Source: Meandrina meandrites (lineage: Eukaryota; Cnidaria; Anthozoa; Scleractinia; Meandrinidae). From it: a stretch of DNA of 64,000 nucleotides. Under the pieces are notes generated by a model that was not told where the DNA came from, did not search any database, and was given only the letters and a program-made list of their open reading frames with translations. Position numbers and translations under genes: made by a program. The DNA lies in the NCBI GenBank assembly GCA_963693305.1, contig OY855913.1:8736201-8800200 (forward strand), read 5' to 3'. Below are positions 11,701-24,000 of the stretch, one piece after another (positions within the stretch are counted from its first letter, which is position 1; each line of letters opens with the position of its first letter).

Positions 11701-14700
11701 CATCTAAGGGCGTGGAAACCCGCAACATCAACAGTGATCAAGAATATTCCACACTTGGCTTTTTGATGGATGGGAAGAACTTTCCTGATGGGGAATTGGT
11801 TTCCATGAACCCCCTATTAAAAGGTATTGCCTTTTAAAGGGACACTGTCATGAACATAACTTCTCAAACTCATTAATAATTCACCTAGTTAACACAAAGG
11901 AAATCAGAACCGTGACGGTGGTTTGAAATCTGATCTTAATTAGCATAGATTTTTAAGATTTTATTTCTCTCTTTTCTCCGTAGTTTTAGTTTCGATTGAG
12001 AAGATATGTCAGACACTCGTGAGAGTGTTTCATCACGTGTCCAAACACCTCGAAGTTCGTCAAAAATACTCTGCTAAGCGTCGTATTTTCAACTCTCTTC
12101 TCGGTGTTCAGAAATGTGATGAAACACTCTCCCTCGTGTTTGATATATTTCTTCAAAAATCCAACAGCCCAAAAACATGTTTACACCATTGGAAACCTAT
12201 TAAAATTACTATACCACTGAACTGAAGCTAAATATAGAGTGATATCACTGTGATACCATCAGCAGCTTTTGATCTCAACTTGAAGAAGTCAGCCTGACTT
12301 TTTCAAGTTCTTTCCTTGTGGTTTGGAAAAATTGATGAAAACTATTCAAGGTCACCCTCTTCTTTAAACAATTTTCTAGATATTCTTCCCTTTACGTTCT
12401 AGGAGCATTTCCTGCATGGTTGAAAGAGTTAGTCGTAAATTTGGTGCCATTTTACTAAAAAAGCCAAAAAATGTCCGTGGCAGTGTCCCTTTAAAAATAA
12501 TTTAACATGCAGTTTTATAATTGCGAAAGCGAGTCCAGGCCTACATTTTCTACAAATGCCGTCAAATTATAAACAGCTACTTTAAGTAGCTGTTATACCA
12601 CAGTAGGTGTCGAACCATGACGTCTTGTTCAGTCACCAGTCGTACGCTATAGCTACATGTAGGTTTTTTTCGAGACATTCCCGGAAATCAACCCAAGCAG
12701 AGTACGTATGCGGGATATTTGTCACATTTAATCTTAGTTATCTGATCTTGCTCTCGAGGCTCTGCTGTAGCTCTGACAAAGCGTTCGACTGGTGTGAGGA
12801 AGGTTATGGGCACTGCTCATTTACCACTCCTTTGACTTTATAAAGCACTTCTTTATTTCCACGCAGCAGGTAGCAACCGAGTCTATCCGTTGCGGTTTTT
12901 TCTTGCTCAATAAAACCATACTAACGGTGTTTTAACTCTTTTTTTTGTAGCTATTCCGAAGTTTTTCCTTAGCCAGAAGTCCCGTCACTGTACCAGCAGC
13001 TTGCTCGAGCCATGAAGGTAATGCTTTATCGCAATCGGAAATGATATTTTTAGAATGACAATATAGAGGATTGTTGGCAAAGTTTGCGTTTGAGCCACGT
13101 GGCTCGTGAGACTTGCGAGTATTCCCCGGCCTACCAATGGTTTGCTAGTCTATTGCAGGGTCTCTCAAGTATTTAATTCACATTTGGATACACCGTGAGA
13201 GTAAAGTGTCTTATCCAGGAACATAAATTTAAAAAATTCTTATATTTTTAAATGGGGAAATAATTTTTCAAAGTGAACACTATTTTTTTTTTTCAACAGG
13301 GCTTCATGAATGCGGTTTCCACCCGTTCTGGCTGCCGCTCCTTAGAGAGCTCGGGGTAAGTGCTTTACGGTTTTTAAACATTTACTAGTGCCGTAAGGTG
13401 ACGAAAAAAAATTGAGTCGAAATATTCAACAACCAAAACGAAAGAAATTATTAAAATTGTGGTAACGCATATTCAGGCTTAATGGCGATGGATTTTTTTT
13501 CAGGCTTTCTTTTCGCGACGGCCCAAGTTGCGTATATAACTGCGATAATCTTTCATATGTTAAACGAGTGGTTAAATTGCAAAAATTGTAGGGAAAAAGC
13601 AGATCACAGGACCAGGTTCAGTTTGGTCTCTAGCACAGTGCACCAGAATGGCGATGGTTTTTTTTTTCAGGCTTTCTTTTCGCGACTGCCCAAGTTGCGT
13701 ATATAACTGCGATGATCTTTCATATATTAAATGAGTGGTTAAATTGCAAGAATTGTAGGGAAAAAGCAGATCACAGGACCAGGTTCAGTTTGGTCTCTAG
13801 CACAGTGCACCAGAGATGTGCAATAGAGATACAAATAAAATGACTATTAATTGCATCACATTTGCAGCGTACATATTTAAACATTTAGTTCTTAGTACAA
13901 GGCAAATTATAATCTTACTTGAAGTAGGGTCCTGCCTCAACGTAATTGGACGCTGGTTCATTGGCTACAGACCACATGACTACTGATGGCCGATTCTTGT
14001 CACGCCGAACCAACTCAGTCATGACATCTAAATGATGATGGAGGGTGTCGTTCCTGAAGTTTTTCCTGTACCAAGATATAAGTGTTAATGGGGAGCACTG
14101 GGTTATCTTAAAGGATGCAACGTTTGATAGATTTTGAAGGAAAGGTTTCCATTATAACCTAAGTTAGCATGATAAAAACTAAGGAAAGTGTTTCTCCCTG
14201 TGAGCATAAAAGTTAAGATTGTATTGTATGAAAATGTTTGCTGAGCTTAATAAATGATTCAATATTGAATAAGAGACTTTAATCTGTAAATATACGTCCT
14301 TTTTATTGAAATCAAAACAATTATGATCATATGTGTTGTATATTTTTACGTTCTTTGAGTTCTGATCGCTTTATTGCACTATCGTAGGCAATGCAATTGG
14401 CTCTTTGTCTGTTTGCTATTGTGGTTACTTTACCTTGTTACCAAAGTTAACTGTAAAGTAGCTCTGTGATTGCTCTGGTCTTAGATTAACGAAAGTCGTT
14501 AGAAAACCTTTAAAGTCAAAATGACTCAGAAGGTAGTGACACATTGTTGATGCTGATGCTTCATTGGTACGATTAACAAGCAAATGACACATCCAGTGCC
14601 ACAACCCACTGTTCCTTGGAAAAAAATAACAGACGAACAGAGGTGCATGGCAGTTTTTATGGGGACTTATTGACTAGACAAAACACAGATCTCGCTCTGA

Positions 14701-15057
14701 CGACCTACTTTCCAATTCCAACTCCTGGACTTTCATCAATGACAACAATTCCCTGCTGATCAGCCATGTCCATGATTTCATCAGCGTATGGATAGTGACT
14801 GGTGCGGAAACAGTTTGCTCCTAGCCATTTGATAAGGTTGAAGTCTTTGGCAATGAGAGCATAGTCCATCCCTTTACCACGAATCTAAGGCAAGGATTAT
14901 GTTTTAGATTGCTAAACAGAGCTGACAACACAATTAACAAACAACTTCAAAATGTAGCAATGGATTGAAATGGTTATAAAAGAACGGATGTGCCTGAAGG
15001 GTGGCAAAATGACTGTTATTGCATTTCTTGTAGTATATAACAGCGAACTTGCCGCCC

Positions 15058-15089
<32 letters not shown>

Positions 15090-18000
15090 AAAAAGAAGTT
15101 GATCAAATAACGCACTGTGACTTACTGGCCATCACGAAAACACCAATTCACAGAGTTACTGAGCTGACGCACTTACTACTTCAGTCGTACTGTTTGAAGA
15201 AAATAGCACCTCACGATTCTGTGTTGACTACAGCACATTAAACACAAGCACACCCGAGAAAGCGAACGTTTTCATAAGGCCAGAAAACATCCACAGGGCC
15301 AGGCAGATTTCATGCGTTGCATTTAATATCTTTCCATCATGAAAGTCAGTTCGTTAGTCTCAACAAGAAATTTTCACTGTGATAACGGCACTAAACTGAT
15401 GTGGATGATGTGTTTATGATGGCATTTTTAATTTTTCTAAAGTGAATTTTACAGGAAGTCATGTGTAACAAAAAAATGGTGGGAACAATAACAATGGAAA
15501 CCACACAATAGTGCTTTCCACACATACATCTTTGAGGTATCTTCAAAGTGCAACTTACATCAGAATCTTCATGCTTGCCAAATCCTTTAAAGTAGAAGGA
15601 CTCATTGTTAATGAGAAACTTTGTTCCTTTCACCTCAACTGATCTAATACCCACAGGCAAATAGTAGATGTCATCCACATCTGGTGAAAATGAATGAGTT
15701 GTCACCTGGCAAGAACCAGTTAAATGTACAAGTCAGACGTTGAACCACACATGAATGCAAGGTCTTTAAAATAATTTACTGGTTTAGATATTGCACTAGT
15801 TTTAATTAGAGAACTTGATCTTGTATGATAATCTACCCTTTTTGACTAGTTCCATTATTTTAGGCGACATATGCCAGAATTAATCCATTAATATTTTGTG
15901 AGAAGGTAGACAGAAAAGGATGTCTTAAGTACAGGCATATAGTGATAACTGGAAGGGTGTGAAAATACAAAATAAAGTGCAAAACCTCATAGGCTCACCC
16001 AGGTGTCTTGAAGATAGGATTACAGTCTCACATGGAATTTATACAAACTACAAAACATGCACATTTTAAATACGACCCTTGATCAAGAGTTGTTTAATTT
16101 TTGATTCCTATGTGTTTTCAACAACCCAACTGAACCTTTACACTTTCTGGATGTTTTAGGTCATTCCACTGAAATAGAACCTGCACTAAGATTTTTGTCA
16201 AACTTTTCCTATTATTTGACTGTTTTTCTTATAGGAACTTAAATTTTAAAATGAAAATGAGGGGTCCCCATGCTCGTTTAGGAGCAACAGCACCTTGTTT
16301 TTACCCAATAAATCCTTATAATATCACAATGCCTAGTTATAGTCACAATTACTGGCTAATTTCATGTTTCCGACGATAATTGTTTCTTATTTTACACTGA
16401 GAATTGGTCCATATTCATTTCACAGAAAGAAATTTATTACGCGATTCAAAACAACAGAAAAAAACAATAGGTCACCATACTCGTTTTCGAGAAAATGACG
16501 ATTTATCCTCTCTGGCGAGGGCAAGCCCTAGAGATAAAGCTGCCATTTTTTAATGCGCACACTAATCATGAGTAAAATTATGCACAGTAAGGATGCACAG
16601 TGCAATACTGGGGAATGACCTTAATAGATTTTGTCTCATGGTACCGTAAATTTGAAGCTATGGTGGCCCGATGGTTAATCTTCAATATGCCAGTGATCCA
16701 AAGGTTAAGTGCTTGAGGTTGTATATATTGCTCGTATGGTGACTACTTTGGTGGGTATCTGTGTGACAAGAACTTTTTTGGTCCACACAGCGCAAGATTC
16801 AAGCACACAAATGGGCTACTGGCATTTTGGATTTGCTTGATGAATTTCTTTTCCTCATGTATGCACTATTCAAAACTATCTGAAAGGAGAGCTCCTGACA
16901 AGTGGCACTGGAGTTAATGCTTGACCTTTTACATGCTCACACACCAACCCAAACTACCGCATGCTGTGGGATAACAGCTATGTATTGTCAGTGTGCATTC
17001 ATTAAACTCACCTTTAGTGAGTAGAGGTATGCTGGTTGATCACTCATTCCAATTGGCCACCAAAGCTTTCGATTCTTAACAACCAGTGTTCCTTCAAACA
17101 GGTCAGAACCTTCTGCTGAGGCTACTACATTGCCAGCTTTGTCCAAAACTTCATAATTCATGGACACATTCACTGGTCCTGGGGAGGACACTGTGCTAGA
17201 AAATTTGACCACACCCTCCTGATCAGAGTGGCTTGTTGTTATGGTGATGTCTGATAGATACACAACAGGGGTGGCGTACAGTTTGACAGGACGATGAATA
17301 CCAGCATAGTTGAAAAAGTCAAAGGTAGTTTCTTGGACAAAATATCCTGGAGGATACCTGAAATCAGATCACATAAGGTTATAAAATAACTCCTCAATAT
17401 GTATTGTTGATCATAAGATACGTTAGTGCTTACCTTTGGGAGTAAATTGACCATAAGGAAATAAATACACAAGGTTCTGTAGAAGCACTCGTGCTAAATA
17501 CACAGGCAATTAAAAGTCACAGTGATAGCAAATTTGGGAAGACAATATTTTGAGCTTTTCCTCTTTGTTGGAAGAGTACAGAGGATTGTGGGCTGTGTCT
17601 GTTTATTTTGTGGAGTAGTCAGTTACATTATTGGAACTGGAAGCATGGATGAATGAAAGAACATACAAACGAATGAATGAACAATTGAACGAATGAACAA
17701 ATTAAAAGCATTTGATGTTCCCTGGGGAATCCCTGGTACAGAGTTGTTGAAAGACAAATTTTTGTTGCGAAGTTTTGAAGAGAAAGGCCAGATGTTCTCA
17801 AAAGAATGAACATGAAAATTGAAATGTTTGGAGACAGCTTTAGAGGCAATTCTTATCATTGCTTGTGGAAGTGAACCCCTTACTTTGCTGATGTATAGCT
17901 TTTTGCAAATAATGTGCACAGGTTATGCTAGATCATTATTTGATCATTATATTTCAGACCTAAGATAGTGTAGTGGTTGAAAGGGCATGTACTACTTTAA

Positions 18001-21000
18001 TTTACACATTTAATTATATACATGAAAAAATTACTCGATTCTGATTGGCTGAGACTGAGTGCAGTTCAGAGGTAACACCAGTGCAAAAAGTGTAACACCG
18101 GTGCAAATTACAAATAGACGCGGACGAAAACAACGACCGGGGTTTTCGCTAGGTAAACAACAGTAAAACACCTAAAAGATAGTTCTAAGAAACCAAATAC
18201 AATTATTAGCACCTCATTCTGGCTAAATGTACGGAAAACGTCAAGCGAAGAGAAAAAAATATCGCCAACAAAATAGAGGAAAACGAGCTGGCAAGCTGAA
18301 CTAAAAGTTCTGCCCTAAAGTAATAGGAGAAAACAGTGACAACTTGTCTTGGAACCAGACCGCTTACAGAATGATAATAGCTACACTCGACAGGCATATA
18401 AATAAACAAGGATACAAGTTTTTCAATCCGGCAAGTAAGTTCTTCGCCGACCAAGTTCTTCGCCGGTCTGTCATGGGAAAACGTCCAACTATAAAAGCGC
18501 AAAGTTCAACCGAAGAAGAAGTGGACGTGCTATGACAGTAGGAATTTTTTGGTGCCAAAATGCCAGAAGCACTCACATATCTGTAGTTTGTGGTGGCTTT
18601 TTGCATTTATCAACTGCCAGGTTTCTTTCATCTTTGGCCGCTCGAAGCTTACATCTCGGTTTCCAAAACGGCCGCCGTCCAATTCTTCAGTTTACGCCGA
18701 GCTTTCACAGTCTAATATGTACATTGTCTTTAGTCGGTCATTGTTAACCGAGCTGTGCTTCAAAAACGTTTGAAAAACCACAAATTCCCAAGTTTACAGT
18801 ACAACTGAATGAATCTGAATATTTCGCTCTTGTGAAAGTTTTAACTTGACATGTGTTTGCTGTGCTTCAACCAATCAATTGAATGAAAAATCAGAAAAGG
18901 TGCACGGTGTCAAAATTCAACTGGTTTTCTTTTTCTCTCTGTCCCTTTTTTCATGTATATTATTAATAAGTAATCACATGATTTTTCTCGTGCAATTAGG
19001 AATAAATAAGCACTTGTAAATTTTTCAAAGACTACAAATTGCATGAGCCCTACGGGCTCATGCAATTTTGTTAGCCTTTGAAAAATTTACTCATGCTTAT
19101 TTATTCCTAATTGCACTCGAAATCATATGATTACCTATACAAATACAAAAGGTGGAAAGCATAATGCCTTTAAATCAGCAGTTACAAATAAAGCAATTTT
19201 TGAACTCCTGGTGTGTTAAGGTGACATCTTGTCATGATCCATGTTTTTTTTGAATTCTTAATTTACCCAACCAGCCTGATTGAATTTTCAGAAGATCCAA
19301 ACAAGTCTGTACTTACCTTTCCCCATCTACAAGATATTTAATGTCCCCAGGGGGTAGGGTAGAAGGTGTCAATGTGTTGTTCACTGCTGCAGTGATTCTG
19401 TTAACTTTACCATAGGACAACAATGATGTGACATCTGCTTCGAATGGTAAATGACCTCCAGAATGGGTCATCACTTCTTTGCCATTTAGCCACTGAAAAT
19501 CATAACAAAATCAAGTAAATAAGATCATTGGCCAAGAGCCGTTCTCTCAAAGAGTACAGGCAAGGGAATGATGTCACACCATGCAATAATTGAGAGTGTG
19601 CATCAAATTTGCACTTTGGTTGCTAAATTTAAGTGATTTTAAATAAATTTTGTAATGATTATATGAAGCACATATCTCTGGATATGTGTTTCACATAATC
19701 ATTCTAACATCCACTTCAATTCATGGGACATTCAAATATAATTGATCTGCTCCCAATATATCAAGACTCCATAGCCCGGTTGGTAGATCAATGCACTGGT
19801 ATCGATCGTGGACGTCATGGGTTTGAATCCATTGCAGCCTTGGAATGTCTTTTTCAGGCTAAAAAAATGCAATTGCTTACACACTGCGAGGATCATTTCA
19901 TTTCATAAATTTTGTTAACACAAAAATCACCCTTTTATAGATCTCTTTATTAGAAGCCTTTTGGTGTTCTCCTGAATGTCCCCAAATGTTAAGTTCAGTT
20001 CAGTTCACATTTTACAACTTGCAAGATTTTGTTTATGAAACAAATTATGACAATTTCTCAGGTTTTCCAAAAGTTGCCTTGCATTGCCTTATAGGCAATG
20101 TTATTTCTGTGGTCTATAGCTGATCTCCACCAGTGAGTGTTCTCTCAGTTATTGTATAAAAGGTTTGACCATGTCAACAACTCTATCTCATCTTCCACAT
20201 AAGGATAGTTGTGAATAATTATTATAGACATCGAGTTCTAACCAATCTAGTCCAGTCCAATTGTTACACTGCTCTAAAACATCCTCTGACAGCTGTCTAT
20301 TACTTAAATTGTTGCAGGAAGTGAAGGCCGATTGAGCAACTGTGAAATGTTTTCTAAGCAGATCGAAGGTTGCACAACAGTGTAGTCAAATTGTGGCTTA
20401 TATACCGGAACCTTTAATGATCATGAGCACATAGCACTTTGATGTAAATCAAAGATAACTAAATCATATGTTTTTGTATTGTCAGGTGGGGGAAGGGTGG
20501 TTGGATTGAAAAGTAAAACATGTTTTGACAAGAACAAACAGTAAAATTAAACGTACCACCATAGTGTTGTAGTGTGCACTCTCAAAACGGAGAACAACCC
20601 TGGTTTGGTCTGACTTCCATGTCTTTGGAGCATAAACATCCCTGTCATACCACACCCACCCAATGAAGTCCCTCAAGGCCCTGTCCTGTGTGATATCATT
20701 GTAACTTGATGGCACAGGCATAGGAATGACTTCACCTGTCTGAAATGGTGCAAAAAACATGACCTAGCTGTTTAATGTTACACTGGTAGTTCTCTTATTA
20801 TTTTTCTCACAGTTGTGTTAAATATCAAACAACCGATGTTGTCATGTTTGATTTGCCGATTCTCCTGCAGGCGACTAGAACTTAAAATAGATCTTTCGCA
20901 ACCACAAACCTGCGGGACGCCAGAACAAGCGTATACTAAAGTCAGTACAGTTGGCCTGGTTCTGATATCATGATAAGAGGAAGATTATTCGTCCTAAACT

Positions 21001-24000
21001 CTACAGTCACAACAAGAGTCTTGGCTTTTTGAGCGCAGTTCCCAATGGCTTTGCTGAATTGTATAAAGTTTGTACGGCTAATTATATTGATGTTGTGTGA
21101 TGTTTTGATCACCAATGATTGCAATTTTGAACCATGAAGTCTGATTTTGTGGTGAACTCAATGGCATGTGGAACGACTTTTTGGTGGAATTCGATTGCAT
21201 GTATATCTGGATAACTTTGGGGGCAAGTTGTTTTCTTCTATGTATTTTTCTATTCGTGTTTGAAAACATATGATCACTTTTAACGATCCGTGCATCGTCT
21301 TTATGTTAATATGCTTTTAAAATATGACTTTGCTTGTCTTCTGCGACTGCTATTTTGCTTGCTTTTACTGTGAGTTTTGTTGTTCCTTCTTTACTTGCGG
21401 TAGGGTCCTCTGACTTTTGAGATAGGTAGTCTTCTGCTAGGAATAAATCTCGCTCCAGATTTTATCTCGTCGTTGAAACTCGAGTGTTCTCCGCTGCGAC
21501 CTGTGCTGATAATTTTGCTTGCATGCGATGAACATTTATCTGTTGTGGGTTATAAAACTCAGCAAGGGTACTTCTTAACTCCGAGGCCTATAAAAGGTGT
21601 TTGAAATGCATTGATTTAGGTTGTCGCTGTGAAGCACACGATGTAATTGTTCCTTCTTGTCGCTTCTATTTAACAAGTGACGAATTAAATCGTCGAAGTC
21701 GAACGTGCATCACTTGTAAAGATCTATACGGATTTACGTTGTTTTTCATTGTGATTTGCATTGGGAGTAAAAGAAGCAAGCTCCAAGCAGACAAATTCAA
21801 GTTTGCGTGTTTTCGTGCTAGCGTGTGTACACTCTTTTCTCTGTACAGTGTTTATGATTAATGTTCAATTTCCGGAATGTGTTTTGATAGTGCCATGAGC
21901 ATGATAGGTTTCATCTTGCATTCTTTGATTGCTGTGAAGATTAAGCGTCGCATAAAATTTATTTTGAAATCGGCTAGGTTGACCTTTGTCCCGTGACACT
22001 GATAATCTTCTGTCAGCTAGCGATTACACAACAACTTCGCTTTCAATTTCGCTTTCACTGTCACATGCAAACTTAAGAAAATTCTGTTGATTTTTCTATA
22101 GGGCAGAAACAACATACACCTGATTTAAGGTAAAATAAAAATAAAATATGTTCACAACCGATTTTCAAATTATCATCACATACCCATCAAAACAAAACCA
22201 TTAGCGCGTAAAGTACAGTGGTCTGTCATCGGTCTTAATAAACCGCAACGTCAAACTGAGAGTGGCGTTACATTTAGGTCTGCCAACCATCTGTCAACGG
22301 CCTTTTGTTTACATCTGATCGACTGAAGGAGTGAAGGAAGGATGGCTTCAAATCGCCACCCCTTCCGTAACTCCCATTTTGCATACGCAAAAACAGTCGT
22401 AAAAACGAAACAAAAACACAGTGAAACGAAATAGATGTTGAGATGTTGACACAGTATCCTAGTCATTGCTATAGGACTTTGTCTTTTACATGTTTATAGG
22501 ATCCTTAGTAAAATCCCATTCCTGTTTAGGATTCCAAGGGTCTTGATTTTTTTTTAGTTCTTCATGCCTACTGTAATGTATACTGCTAATGGCTATTGAC
22601 AATGTTGTGTATCAAGAAATCATTAAAGAGTCTGACCCACCCACTTTGCATTGCGTGCCCTGTTGTTGTTTACGAGCCCGGAGGACCACAAAAACTATTG
22701 TAACATGATGATGCTTCTTTCAAAAACAGCGATCATTTGAATATAACAAACTGAAGAGAAGAGATAAGACTTGCTTCTAGCATATGCATTCACATTGCGA
22801 TGGAAACAGATTTTACTTCTCGGTCGCTATCACTGGCTTTTTTGGGGGCCCCTAAATAGCGGATTGACAAAGGTGAGAAATCTGTTTGTATCGCGATGTG
22901 AGTGCTAGAAACAAGTCTTATCGCTTCTTATAGCTTCTCTTCAGTTTGTTATCTTCGAACGATCGCTGTTTTTGAAAGAAGCGTTATCTTGAAAAGATGG
23001 TTATCGTGGGCCTCCGCGCTCGTAAAGAACAACAGGCGCGCAATGCAAAGTGGGTGGGTCAGATTCTTTAATCTTAATCAAAGGCCCTATGTGCGACGAC
23101 TGTTTTTTTTGTTGAAGTCAGACCTCTCAAGTCTCACGATTCTGTCGTGAGACTCACGGTTGAACGAATTTCTCGCGTGTGCGAAAACAATTAATTAAGT
23201 GATTGATTAATTAGCTGCTAATTAATTGTGACGCTTAGGAGCTATTTTGGCAGTCATGGAATTTTGGTAGGCTCAGCCAGCTCGGATTTTGACGGCCATC
23301 ACGGATTGTAGATAATTTAATAAATTAATTGGTCTTTGCGTCCAGATTTACACTAATTGCTATCATTTACACAATTTACATCAGATATGGCCCTGTTGGA
23401 GACATCTACAACAGTGTTGCTCCAGGGAGACTTGCCTCTAACAACAACAGAGGCGCATGAACTGTTGTGCGCTGACGATGAGGGCGTGAGTCGGTTGCCA
23501 TTTTGGCCCATGATCTTCCAATATTATAATCGGGAGGGGCCTCAAGACTGGTGGGCTGATGGACATCGGTGGATTAATCAAGGAACGACAAGCTTACCGA
23601 GGAGAAATCCACTGATTAAAAAAAATTATTTTTACATCCAGACTGAAGCCGGTGGGGCATCAAAACGTTTCATGAGAAACATCTACTTCTTGCCTAATAA
23701 CAAAGATACCGGGCCTTTTATCATCCAGTATCTGGGCGATTCATCTACGGGACACTGTAACAGTAAAAAAGACACGGTAAATGTATACGTACAGACCAAA
23801 ATGAACACCTGGAGTGCTTTGGTTGAAAATGAAGACGCGTATGTCATTTACAAAAAGGAAGTTGCATGCGAAAATGAAAACACAGAAAAGCCGGTGGAGG
23901 AGGAACTGTTGGGGAGGCCTCGAAACGTGGAGCAGCTAAGGAATCTGAAGAAGAAAGTTAACCGGGAACAGCGTTTAAAGTGGGACAAGCTGTATAATGT

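Larger units (their letters stand above)
11610..13355 (+). other. Chain of three exon-like open segments, antisense to gene B
   Basis: Three segments on the plus strand have acceptor and donor signals and compatible phases: 11610-11823 (TTTTAG before, AAAG/GTATTG after), 12973-13017 (CCTTAG before, GAAG/GTAATG after) and 13300-13355 (AACAG before, GGG/GTAAG after). Read together they stay open for 105 codons, with motifs such as [28 protein letters not shown] and [20 protein letters not shown] do not recognise the protein and see no start codon or stop that would complete it. It could be part of a gene nested in intron 7 of gene B, a gene fragment carried by a transposon, or chance. The TTAA element at 11,834-12,494 lies between segments one and two. 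Confidence 0.3.

Noticed and set aside
12607..12843. A 78-codon open frame on the plus strand with Cys and Ser.
   Set aside because: It has no domain, lies between exon-like segments in another frame, and is not supported by splice sites.
14420..14625. A further exon of gene B between exons 6 and 7 (ACCTTGTTACC near its lower end looks like a donor).
   Set aside because: Exons 6 (ending phase 2) and 7 (starting with one base) join without it, and gene C has no counterpart. The translation shows no GUSB similarity.
19766..19840. A tRNA gene.
   Set aside because: A- and B-box-like sequences are present but acceptor and anticodon arms do not pair and a SINE tail follows; annotated as a tRNA-derived SINE instead.
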